A DNA stretch of 64,000 bases from Tribonema minus. Its lineage: Eukaryota > Sar > Xanthophyceae > Tribonematales > Tribonemataceae. The stretch covers positions 248,001-312,000 of the forward strand of contig JAFCMP010000279.1 of NCBI GenBank assembly GCA_017506865.1, given 5' to 3'. Numbering within the stretch: position 1 is the first letter of the stretch; each line of letters starts with the position of its first letter. The position numbers and the translations under genes are program-made. Shown here piece by piece: positions 33,729 through 43,680 of the stretch. The notes beneath the pieces were generated by a model. It was not told the DNA's origin. It ran no database searches and saw only the letters and a list, made by a program, of their open reading frames with translations.

Positions 33729-35770
33729 GGGCATGGCGGGGAAGGTTTGTCGGCTACGCGGAGCAGAGCAACACCTACCGCGTCTACAACGAGTCTACGC
33801 GGCGCATCATCGAGACGCGTCATGTCACATTCATCGAGGACCCTCGCGACGCGCCTGCACTTCCCACCGGTGTGCAGCTTGAACAGCAGTACATCACCAT
33901 CGGCATGCCAGAGCCAGAGCAGCCGCTACCTCAGCAACAGCCTGCAGACGCGACGCAGCAGCCCGCAGCCCCGCCGCAGCCGCCACTGCAACCGCCGCCG
34001 CCGCAGCAGCAGCAAAACGACCAACCTCAGCCGCAGCTACCTCAACTGCCGCCCGCACGTGGGCCGGTCACTCGCGCCCAGACGCGAGCTGCCCTCCGCG
34101 ACGAGCTGGCGGCCAAGCGCGCCGACCTCAATGCTTTTCAGGCATTCGCAGCTGTTGCTGGCAACAGCTCCGAGGAGCCCAGTACCATTACCGCTTTCGA
34201 AACGTTCGCAGCAGCAGCTGAAACCAGCTCATCGGAGCCTAGCAGCTACGGCGAGGCGGTAGTATCGGAACAGTGGCGTGCAGCCATGCAGAAGGAGTAC
34301 GACGCCCTCATCGACAACAACACCTGGGAGCTGGTGCCGCGGACCAGCGGCATGAACGTGGTAAGCTCTAGGTGGCTGTTCAAGGAGAAGCGCAACGAGC
34401 TGGGGGAGGTAGTGGTACACAAAGCTCGTTTCGTAGCAAAGGGCTTTTCACAGCAGCCCGGCGTCGACTTCCAGCATACCTTCGCGCCAGTAGTGTACAT
34501 GGCATCGCTGCGCACCGTCATCGCCTTGGCAGCTCACAACGGCTGGCAGCTTCGCCATATCGACGTCAACAACGCCTTCGTCCAGAGTTACATGGAGGAG
34601 GAGGTCTACGTCAAGCAACCTGAGGGGTACGAGCAGCACGCAGCAGACGGCACTCAACTTGTGCTACGGCTTAACAAGAGCCTTTACGGACTCAAGCAGA
34701 GTCCCCGCACCTGGCATCGTACAGTGTCAGACTACCTACTACAGCAGGGCTTCACCAGCTGCGACTACGACCCGTGCGTCTTGTTCGACGCCGAGACCGG
34801 CGTCATCCTTCTCATCTACGTCGATGACATCTTCTTCACCGGCACGAGCAACGGCCAGCTCATCACCAGCATCACCAGCAAGCTGCAGCAGCGATTCTCC
34901 ATCAAGGATCTAGGAGAGCTCAAGTGGTTCTTGGGCATCAACATCACTCACAACACCACCAGCCACACCATCAGCCTTGGCCAGTACAGCTATGCGGCCA
35001 CACTGCTCAGCAGGTTCAACATGACTAACTGCAACCCCGCGCCAACACCGGCCGTCTACCAAGGTGACAAGCTCATCACCTCAGCAGCCTTGGAGCCTGC
35101 ACAAGCTGAGCTCTACAGGAGCATGGTCGGGGGCTTGCTCTACCTGTCAACGAGCACGCGCCCCGACCTCGCCTACACAGTTGCTCAACTGGCTCAGCAC
35201 ATGGGCAGCCCCTGCCAGCATCACATGCGCAACGCCAAACGCGCACTGGCGTACCTCAAAGGCACACAGGACTACAATGTCACGTTCAGGCCCAGCAAGC
35301 GGCTTCAACTGATCGGCTATGCGGACGCGTCCTTCGCCAGCGACCCGGTCGACAGGCGCTCAACATCGGGCTTTGTGTTCATGCTGGCGGGAGCGGCGGT
35401 CGCATGGCGCAGCAAGAAGCAGGGCCTCGTCACCACTTCCACTACGGAGGCGGAGTATGTGGCGCTGTACCACGCGTCACAACAGGCGGTTCCACTTCTG
35501 GGCCTGCTTGCCTTTCTGGGGGTGAGTGGCCAGCAGCCCATGCCCTTGTACGAGGACAACTCCGGGGCGCTACAGCTGGCGTCCAACCCCTACGCGCAGC
35601 AGCGTACTAGACACATTGGCGTCAAATACCACTACACCAGACAGCAAGTGGCAGCCAAAGTCATCGATGTCACGGCCGTGTGTACACAGCAGCAGTACGC
35701 GGACGGCTTCACCAAGCCACTGCCCAAGCCGGCTCACCGCACACACACTGCCTTCATCATGGGCATCTAG
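33725..35770 (+). CDS. pol: Copia reverse transcriptase-RNase H (5' truncated by nested insertion)
   Basis: Second half of the Copia polyprotein, open from the right border of the fold-back element to TAG at 35768-35770. It begins with the end of the integrase module (RGRFVGYAEQSNTYRVY), then a Pro/Gln-rich linker. The reverse transcriptase follows, with W-x-x-AM-x-x-EYDALIDNNTWELV, the FAPVV motif, DVNNAFVQ, SLYGLKQSPRTWH and the catalytic LLIYVDDIFF. RNase H has GYADASFASD, TTEAEYVAL, YEDNSGALQLA and TRHIGVKYHY. No frame breaks were seen within this part. Confidence 0.95.
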   Translation, partial: PRAWRGRFVGYAEQSNTYRVYNESTRRIIETRHVTFIEDPRDAPALPTGVQLEQQYITIGMPEPEQPLPQQQPADATQQPAAPPQPPLQPPPPQQQQNDQPQPQLPQLPPARGPVTRAQTRAALRDELAAKRADLNAFQAFAAVAGNSSEEPSTITAFETFAAAAETSSSEPSSYGEAVVSEQWRAAMQKEYDALIDNNTWELVPRTSGMNVVSSRWLFKEKRNELGEVVVHKARFVAKGFSQQPGVDFQHTFAPVVYMASLRTVIALAAHNGWQLRHIDVNNAFVQSYMEEEVYVKQPEGYEQHAADGTQLVLRLNKSLYGLKQSPRTWHRTVSDYLLQQGFTSCDYDPCVLFDAETGVILLIYVDDIFFTGTSNGQLITSITSKLQQRFSIKDLGELKWFLGINITHNTTSHTISLGQYSYAATLLSRFNMTNCNPAPTPAVYQGDKLITSAALEPAQAELYRSMVGGLLYLSTSTRPDLAYTVAQLAQHMGSPCQHHMRNAKRALAYLKGTQDYNVTFRPSKRLQLIGYADASFASDPVDRRSTSGFVFMLAGAAVAWRSKKQGLVTTSTTEAEYVALYHASQQAVPLLGLLAFLGVSGQQPMPLYEDNSGALQLASNPYAQQRTRHIGVKYHYTRQQVAAKVIDVTAVCTQQQYADGFTKPLPKPAHRTHTAFIMGI

Positions 35771-36089
35771 GCAGCAACCTCAGCTTCAATGTCAAGCTCC
35801 AACTTCAGCTTCAACAACAACTTCAACGACAGCTTCATCAGCTTCGTCAAACACCATCAGCTCAGCTTCAACAGCAGCTACAACCGCAGGGATCAAGCGG
35901 CGCACACTCAAGTTTCACACGGCAGCACGCCGTTCGCACTTGCAGTACACACTGGTGCCTAATCCAGGTTTTCAGAGTACACACTGGTTGCTACACCAGT
36001 TAGCATGCACACCGTTGCACATCAAGGAGCACACCCGGCTCATACCTGCATGTTTGCATTTCAGTACTTCAGCGCACGGCTTTCGTACT

Positions 36090-36098
36090 GAGGGAGGG
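36090..36098 (+). promoter_or_regulatory. polypurine tract of the Copia element
   Basis: GAGGGAGGG lies directly 5' of the 3' LTR, the expected plus-strand primer for reverse transcription. Between the pol stop (35770) and this site are about 320 bp of TTCAAC/TTCAGC-rich sequence with no convincing gene. Confidence 0.85.
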
Positions 36099-36380
36099 TG
36101 ACGGAGTATGATACCTACATACCCTACTTGCATGTGCATGCATACCTACACAGGTTTCTCCCCATTCTGGGAGTTTCTCTTGTTAGTCCACCACTGCATG
36201 TTCCAGCACCAGTCCGGTACTGTTCCGCCATTGACTCAGGGCTATTTCTCCGCTTGCTCACGCTCCTGCACAATAATCACTTCTTTGCAATACCAGCCTG
36301 CCCTGGTCTAGTGCTGTTCTGCACTTTGCATTGGGTCCACCTTGGGTGTCCTACTCTGCCACGGTGTTATAGTTCCGTCA
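36099..36380 (+). repeat. 3' LTR of the Copia element
   Basis: 282 bp, identical by eye to the 5' LTR, followed by the CTTGT target-site copy at 36381-36385. Confidence 0.96.
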
Positions 36381-38989
36381 CTTGTACACTGGCGACATTC
36401 AGCCCAAGCACATTGGACTTGATCCCAGCGGCCATGCTGCCATCATTGACTTCAGCCTTTGCTGCAAGCCGGGGACTCCCTTCACTGCAAACGTGCGACA
36501 TGCAGGTGCGCTCTAGATCAAGACCTACACTTCACAGCAGCTTTTTGACTCAGTGACATGGCAGCATAGGTACCCACTCCGTGGACATCAGACGACTCTG
36601 CTGCGCAGTATTGGTCCTGCCTGCTGTACCCGCGCCACGAAGTATCAGAAACACCGTGAGGAGAGCTGGCTGTCTTTGTGTACAAGCTAAGTCCATATAC
36701 AGTGCACTTGGGTCAACCTGCCGCTTTCAATCGCCTGCTGATCATGTTGGGTGGAACCAGCAAAATAAGAAAAGGCAAGAAGAGCTGAAAAGCTGGTTGC
36801 CCTCATTTGCAAGTTATTCGGGCAGGTTAGTGCCAATTCGATAACCTGAAGCTAAAGCTTTGGATACCTTGCTCTTTGTATGGGTGCGCAACTCAGCAGC
36901 TCATCTAAATTTTGAATTTTGTGAGACAGTTGCGACCTAAAATCACATGAAACACACAGCTCATGTTGAGAAGCGGGACAAGTGAATAAATGGCCTTCAG
37001 ATGTGTTGAGGCGGTAATACTTGCTTTTCGCCGACATGTTGTTGACAGTAGTCAACTGAAACCAGCTATCGCGCTCTGAATGGCAACAATTGGGGGCCAG
37101 ATGGGCTCTGGCACGTCCAGTTGGGCTGTGGACCAGCCCAGAGGCCAGTTAGTGAGCCTGTAGCATGTTGCTCTTGCACCTGCTGACACGCGCTGCTTGG
37201 GTCATGTATGCGCAGTACGTACCGGAAGTCTGAGACTATAAGTTCTCACAGGTTCACTAGAACCCACTCACAGGCTCACTAGAACCCAAGCGTCCCTGTA
37301 CACGACACCATGATGTCAAGCGTAGAGGTCCAAACACTTTTAAAAATAAGGGGGAACCAATTCTGTTTCTACAGATCATGGAAAGCTGCCTTGTACGCTG
37401 ATCAAAGATAACCTGCTTGTTAAGTTGACCTATTGAGCGTTGTCACTAGTCCATCACCTAAGACCTTCAAACGAACTTCTTTGCAGACCTTTCACACAAG
37501 TACCTTTTGGCTGGTGGATAGATGACATTTATAGAACTCCTGCTGAGGGTTGTGCTTTTGAAACTACACAATAACACGTCCAGTCACGGTGACTCTTTTG
37601 GCTTTACCCAGACTTGATCGGCAACTGCTGACTCTGTCCAAGGAATAGTAGCTGGCACAAGTGATGAGCTAGACCACTTGAGCTTTTCTCAGACAATTGT
37701 GATGCACAGCGCCCATGCCGTCGACCTTGTGATGCTGCTTAGGCAGCGTCATGTCTCTTGGACAGCAGGAGCTTGTTGTACACAGTTTGTCTCTTTTGCG
37801 TGTCACTGTGCACATGACTGACTACATAGGTCACCACGCATCTGCAATGAGCCACCTTGTCTCAGTACCAAATTCTGAGCTGATTTGGCCTACGTACGCC
37901 AAAAATGCGACTGGTATTGTGTGGTCGGGCATCCTGGCGCCAGTCATTGTTCTGCTTAAAGATGCAGGGACAGGCTGCCTCTGAACTTACACATCTTGAA
38001 CTTGAGCGTGCTGCCACTGAGCACCTGTTGTAGTTGAGGCTTTGCATTCGTCTGAGGCGTCACAGCACTTAGACTCTTGTCCCTCATTTCGCACAGCTAG
38101 CACCTCTGTTGACACAGAAACTGCAAGCAGACATCACTGCGTTCGAGCCTTGGCTGCTCGTACGCTTTACCTTTGCTAAATCTGAATTAGATTTTCAGCG
38201 TCACAAGCACCATTATTCCCTCCTTTATGCTGGGGTTGTATGGGCTCACATAGGCCCCAGCAGTGCACCGATATGCAGCAGATCAACTTGTTTGATACTG
38301 GCTGTGGCACTTTTTGTTCATAAAAAAGCCAACGTCATATATTATGGTCGTTCCAGGGTGCCGCAGACCCATAACATGCAGCATGCACATCAGGAAGTAG
38401 CGTAACATGACGCGCCAGTCTTATCCTCTGTCCATGTGATGTTTTGGTTAGCACGTCTGCTGGCCACTGCCAACCGCAGACCTCACGACCAAGTGATGGC
38501 TTGCGCTATCGTGCCCACATCATGCATAGGACGTCCGCATGAATTGCTGCTGAGCAGAGCCGACTCTGACCGTGCTTGTTGGCACTTGGCTGCTGTGCAG
38601 GGACAGTGTTCTACGCTGCCGACGATGTGCTAGCAGCCCTGCAAGATGACACGCTGGATGGGAACCATGCAATTCTGCCTGAGTTCCACCACGACGCGGT
38701 CGCTCTGGTGAAGAGCTTGTGGGTGCTGGTATGCGATGAAAGAATGGAGGAAGCAAGGATCGCCATCAGTGGCATGCGGGATGCCAACGTGCAGCAGACT
38801 GTGCAAGGCAAACCTGTCGAGGTTGAACGCAACGCAACTGTGGCTGCCAGGGCCAAGGCGACGCTGGCGTTTTGGCATAGCACAGAGATCGGGTCTGGGT
38901 GGCGCGCCGTGTTTGCCAAGGCTCAGACTGCAGACACTTCAGGAGCCCTTTCAGACGTGTGTGATCAGGTTATGGCCCTTCTTTGACAG

Positions 38990-40100
38990 CTCCACGCTCA
39001 CGAGCTCGGAAAAGGGGGGGTCACAGGGTGTGTGTGCCGCAGTAGGTACATGTGTTTAGCATGAAGCACCTGTCACACAGTACATGGATTGGACTCAAAG
39101 CGGAAACCAGACATCATGCCTCTGTTTGTACCATCCTGCTGCCGCAGCAGCCTCCTCCTGCCAGTTCTCATTCTCCGACACCGGGCGTGAAAGCAAGAGC
39201 GCTTGTTGCATTTTCAAGACCTTCGAAGTACATGCTCGCCTGTCTGCCTGCCTGCTAGAGCCTGTATATCGCGTCATTGCTGCTGATGCACACATTCATG
39301 GGAGGCATCTCACCTACTGACACGATGACAACCCAACAGTAATCACAAAGCAGCCAACAGATCGCTCATTGGACATATATCCAACTATGTCTGAAGCTCA
39401 ACTTTTTTCGACGCACGCCACAAATCTGAACTGGCGGCCAGCACATACTTTTTGTTTATAACTCAATTGGGACATGTGTGGTAGCATCGTGTGTGCCCTA
39501 GGCTTCGGGTTGAGTGGGAGCGTCACCTGCCTTGCCTGCATTTGCACAATGATCACGCTTGCACGGGATCTGGTGGCGGGGCGTCTCCTGCTGGCCAGTG
39601 GGCCTCTTGTGGGCCGAAAGGCCCCGAGTTTCAACACATGAAGGTTGACATGTAAAACGACCAGCACGACAACTGAGGCCGCTACAGCTGATGTGACTGC
39701 AGCTAAAAATGAGATTCAACTCCTACCAGCACCAGCAACAAAGCTGCGTGCATCCTCAGTGATGCTACCGTTGCAGCTGCAGAGGCTGATGCTGCAAGTT
39801 GAACGCTCCAGAGCAGGTCTGCTCTGAGCTGCCCCCAGCTTCATTGTTCCCAATAGCATATGCTTCCCACTCCTGACTAGACCCCATTGCAAGACAGTCC
39901 GTCTAGCTGAACAAGCAGGCTTCGAACATCAACATGAGTGTTGCACTGAAAGGTTGCAAAGGGTACTTTTTATTAATTCTCGCTCAGGGCGCGAAAAAGC
40001 CCAGATGGTTGGCATCTAGCTGTAAAGAATCTACATGTCGTATGACAGTCTGAAAGTGTCGCAACGACAACCACTCAAACGCCACCGCCGCCAAATGGCA
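38990..40100. other. intergenic, no gene recognised
   Basis: Follows the stop of the broken kinase gene. Short open frames on both strands have no recognisable domains. I see no RNA gene or mobile-element protein here. Confidence 0.4.
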
Positions 40101-40119
40101 TCTCGGGGACTACTATAGC

Positions 40120-40300
40120 ATGGGGACTTGACGGGCCCCTGGAGTATGATGCGGTGTCAACTCCTCTCTTTACTGACGCACAAACGAACGACATCGTTGC
40201 GGCAGCCAGGGTACAGGAACCATATGGTGTGCCCAAGCGGTCGCTCAGCACTGGCTCTAGCACTACAAGCTTATTATCCTATATGTGTATACCTACATAC
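40120..40300 (+). other. short protein-like segment, unrecognised
   Basis: The plus strand reads EYDAVSTPLFTDAQTNDIVA and continues AARVQEPYGVPKRSLSTG up to the edge of dispersed repeat copy B. It could be an exon fragment. No start or splice signals make a convincing gene. Confidence 0.2.
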
Positions 40301-41108
40301 CGGCGCCAGGCCATCCACTCCGAATGGCGGTGGCCCATGCCACTCCGGCATGACAGCCGGCGCATCGGTCATCCCTGAGGCTCCCTGTGAGGCGAATATA
40401 GAGCAGCGCCGTTGGCACGGTATTTCTTCTTCCAAGCCCATTGCTGCTGTACCTGCTGTTTGTGCATCCGACACCACCACATTGCGCGTAATGGTAACAT
40501 CACCTGATTTATGCCTGAGCAAGCGCTTGCCACCTCCTGTAGCTCGCTGCACCACAAGAAGAGAGACCTGCCTCTTGGCTCAACATCCACTTTTCTCAGC
40601 CAAGAGGAAAGGTGCAAGTTCCAGATGCAAGTCTACTTCGAGGATGAAAATAGGGAGCGAAGATGCTCAGTTGTGGTTGGAGAAATGATTATTCATGAAC
40701 GATGTGAAGTTGGAACAATCATGAACAGTCTTGAATTAAATTCAGCGACCATCTCCAACAATGCGCTGTGTATTTGTATATGGACGTGTCCCAAGTCTTG
40801 CAGGTCATGATAACGCTGAGGATGCGCAGTAATTGCATGCTGCTGCTGCCTGCCGCTTGAGGGCATGTTTGCCTGAAAAGGCCATCCAGGTCAAAATGTG
40901 TGCCATACGCGGTGCCATTAGCATGTGCACCGGTAGCAACCAGGCTCAGCAAGAGCTCAGGGTATATCGCAACTGCTCTGTGCATGGAGCAGCAACACCA
41001 GCTGCTGGCGGCACCTGCTGCTGCCCTGCGGCGTTACTTCAGTGGGGGCGGTGGCTGTCAGCCGTTGCAGCCAGTAGGTAGGCGGGGGACTGGTGCTGCT
41101 GCTGCTGC
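40300..41108. repeat. dispersed ~808-bp repeat, copy B
   Basis: Second copy of the repeat at 18742-19548, same orientation. It starts at the shared ccggcgccaggcc and ends after about five CTG units, where the sequences diverge (cacctcagctg). The left flank differs completely from copy A. Confidence 0.9.
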
Positions 41109-41119
41109 ACCTCAGCTGT

Positions 41120-43270
41120 GTCCAGTGTGACACGGTTTGATGTAAATATCAATAGGCTTATGATATGTCAGTGCCCTCATGTTCAGTCTTGTATATACTC
41201 AGCAAGGGATGTGAGACTGCTGCACTGTAGTGGATCTTTATGACTATTAAGACTTGCCCCTTGTTTGGGGGTTTGCAAGTATTGATGGCTATGAGATCTC
41301 TGCAGGAGCACACTACCTGAGAGCTGGAGCTACAAGACCAAGTAGAGGCACAGTGACTGAAGTCACCCAATAACATCCACTATGGCTGCCCCAGCACCAG
41401 CAGCATCAGGCTGCAGAGACAAGTAAGACATGCATGCCACAGATCTTGTACAACCACACACCTACATAGTTGCTATTAGAATGGCAACCAAGACAGGACC
41501 AGTGCGCTGCACTGTGTTTGTCGGTTTTGATTACCATTTCCTTCTATGCTATGGCACTGCATCTGGCACACACTGCCCTGCCCAAACGTGATTAAATATC
41601 AATGGGCATATGAGCATGGGCATGGTCGCCACTGACCCACAATTGAGTGCACATGTGTGTTGCAGTAGCGTATGAACTCTGGCACAGCTGAAGTAGTACC
41701 TGTGGGCGGCGCGGCCACATCCAATGTGATACATGATTGGTGGCAGCATGTGTGTGGGTCAGGCCATGTACAAAAGCGCTGCAGACAATGACGCCACTCC
41801 ACACAATGGTGGTGGCAAAGGCTGTCCGCAGTGCCTCTACTTCAACAGACACAAGTGGAGGTGACACCCTCTGATGTGCGCATTTAAACACTTTTAAAAC
41901 GCAGCAAGCACGCAGGCGTTGATGCCTGGGAGATTATTCCAAGAGAGTGTCAAAGCCACAGGTATGATAATCTGAGGGGTGCTCAACACCTGTATGTGTA
42001 AATCCAGAAGAGCTGAGATGTTGCTACTACTACATTTGCACGTTAGTAAGACACAACCCTGACGCTGACATTCTGTGTCCCACACCGTCCGTAGTAGGGC
42101 CATTGCCAAACGCAATGTGATCACAGTGTGAGGGTCTCACACAGGTTCAATGGTCAACGATCACAAAAATCACGCAGTGTAGGTACACAGCGGACATGCA
42201 GCCCACGCCTCGCATGCCATGTGTACGGTACAGCATAATCTTGCGTGAGTTCAATTTGAACAGGCAGACCAACAGAATGTCTCCACCACTCCAACGCGCA
42301 CTGACCACAGAGCAGTACTTGCTGACAATGAGTTGACGAAGCAAGAAGCAAGAGCATGAGATAGGAATACCTTTGTGACAAGTTGTGTATTTGTTGAAGC
42401 ACCGATTCCGGTAATCCCCCCCCCCCCCCCCCCCCCTCTCCCCCCCCAGCATATGCTACCCGCCTGCCCTCCAGCTTCATTGATCCCATATGCTTCCCGC
42501 TCCTGAGATTTACCCACCCCTGCACAAGAACATGGTGCATAGCAGCACACGCGAGTAATGTGGAATTAGCGTTGCTGAGAACATGCAAGAAGCATTTATG
42601 CATGTAATCACCAGCTTTCGTCAGAGACAAAAGTGGTGCCGCAGATAAGTTTTGCAGCAGGACATACCGCAACATTGGTCAAGGGTAACAGCATCAGTTG
42701 TGCCAACCAGGCTTTCAGCAAACACGCAAGATGCAGCAAACAGTGGCAGAGCACTCCCAGTAAGAAATATTGAATGAACTGTTTGCGATGGCATGGCAGT
42801 ACTCCTGACAGCAAGTATGCCCCACAAGGGCATCTACGCGTCGCATAAGAGTTCTGACTTCCACACGTGCGTTCAAATTGTGAGGGCAACAGCAGATCCC
42901 TTATTTGTTAACGTGCTGTGGGGTGGTTCTCGTTGCAGCAACGAGCCATGAAACGACGCGCCCTGTACAATCGGTATTTGTCAGGCAAATCGTTGACAAT
43001 TTTCGAGTAAGACATGCCGCGAACAATGCAAAGAAGTAGCACCAATATTTGGTGCCGTCGAACCGAAGCTAGGTACAGTATCTTCTGGGTGACACAACCA
43101 AGTGGCACTGATCTGATTGTGGCCGACGCACCATGCATCAGCACTGACCATGATGTTGAGCATTTGACCGGCTTGCAGTAGTACGCACAGCACTGTAATC
43201 GAAATAACTTTTTGCCCCATCCAGAAAACCAGCGCCAGGTGAACGTTTTCACTAATCAAGACGAGGGGAA
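41120..43270. other. intergenic, no gene recognised
   Basis: No recognisable coding region. Contains the 42416-42436 poly-C tract. The part next to 43271 is presumably the 3' UTR of SEC61 gamma on the minus strand. Confidence 0.4.
42416..42436. repeat. poly-C tract, 21 C
   Basis: Twenty-one C, then tctc and a further seven C. Confidence 0.9.
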
Positions 43271-43271
43271 C

Positions 43272-43680
43272 TCACATGATGATGTTGTTGATGGGTATGT
43301 GAATAAGCTTGACGAAGAACCCGATGAATCCCATAACCAGAAACCCCACTGTAGTCGCCTTCGCCACTATCATGAACTCTGCAGCACAGCAAGCAACAGC
43401 AACAGGTCAACACTTGGATTGAAGCGCCACCACTATGAACGCACAAACAGTAGGAGCCTTCAAAGAAACGAATCGTATGTTGTGACAAAAAGCAGCAAAG
43501 ATGCTGCTGCTCACAGGACAGGCGTGGGGCTGGGACACACACACACTGTTCGTGGCCGGTGAAGTTATCTTTTTTGACCTCACCTTTTCTGTCTGGCTTT
43601 GTGCACTTCTTCACCAGCTGTACAGAGTCCTTGAAGAACTGCTGCAGCGGGATGATCAGCAGCTCGTTGACATCACTCAT
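43272..43680 (-). CDS. SEC61G: protein translocation channel subunit Sec61 gamma
   Basis: Small single-pass subunit of the Sec61/SecYEG-type translocon of the ER membrane. There are two exons: 43584-43680 ([19 protein letters not shown] onward to ...KPDRK) and 43272-43378 ([18 protein letters not shown] onward to HIPINNII, stop TGA). They are joined across a GTGAGG...CTGCAG intron that splits a Glu codon. The product is 67 residues, the usual size for this family. It has the cytosolic amphipathic helix and a single C-terminal membrane helix containing [16 protein letters not shown]. The start codon overlaps, on the opposite strand, the best start of the ATP-grasp gene. Confidence 0.96.

Larger units (their letters stand above)
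30875..36380 (+). mobile_element. Ty1/Copia LTR retrotransposon with nested insertion
   Basis: Complete 5506-bp element: two 282-bp LTRs, a primer-binding site, one gag-pol frame in Copia order (gag, protease, integrase, reverse transcriptase, RNase H), a polypurine tract and a 5-bp target-site duplication (CTTGT). The LTRs are identical as far as I can read them, implying a recent insertion. It sits in the exon that encodes the kinase catalytic loop. The pol frame is itself split by a 409-bp fold-back transposon at 33316-33724, so this copy should not make a full polyprotein, although it could be mobilised in trans. Confidence 0.96.
21182..38986 (+). pseudogene. modular nuclease-like/protein-kinase gene, disrupted
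   Basis: Exon-like segments: 21182-21416 and 21506-21782 (two copies of a ~60-residue helical module); about 22385-22432 (Ala/Gly linker); 22933-22998; 24115-24488; 26813-27048 (acidic linker, then YVRAMLQANPNRILAITWLS, like the last part of a PD-(D/E)XK fold); 27980-28188 (glycine loop WLGSSGSSKVYGAVL); 29404-29629 (beta-3 Lys in CKVYTAHD, alpha-C Glu in ARELAALQ); 30802-30874 plus 36386-36504 (catalytic loop GDIQPKHIGLD and DFS in place of DFG); about 36575-36650; and 38601-38986 (C-lobe, GTVFYAADDVLAAL, stop TGA). Breaks: frameshifts near 21346 and in the second module, an in-frame TAG at 24378-24380, the Copia insertion at 30875, and one extra base near 36390. The layout resembles Crinkler-type REase/kinase proteins, which is inference. 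The 5' end is unknown. Confidence 0.6.
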
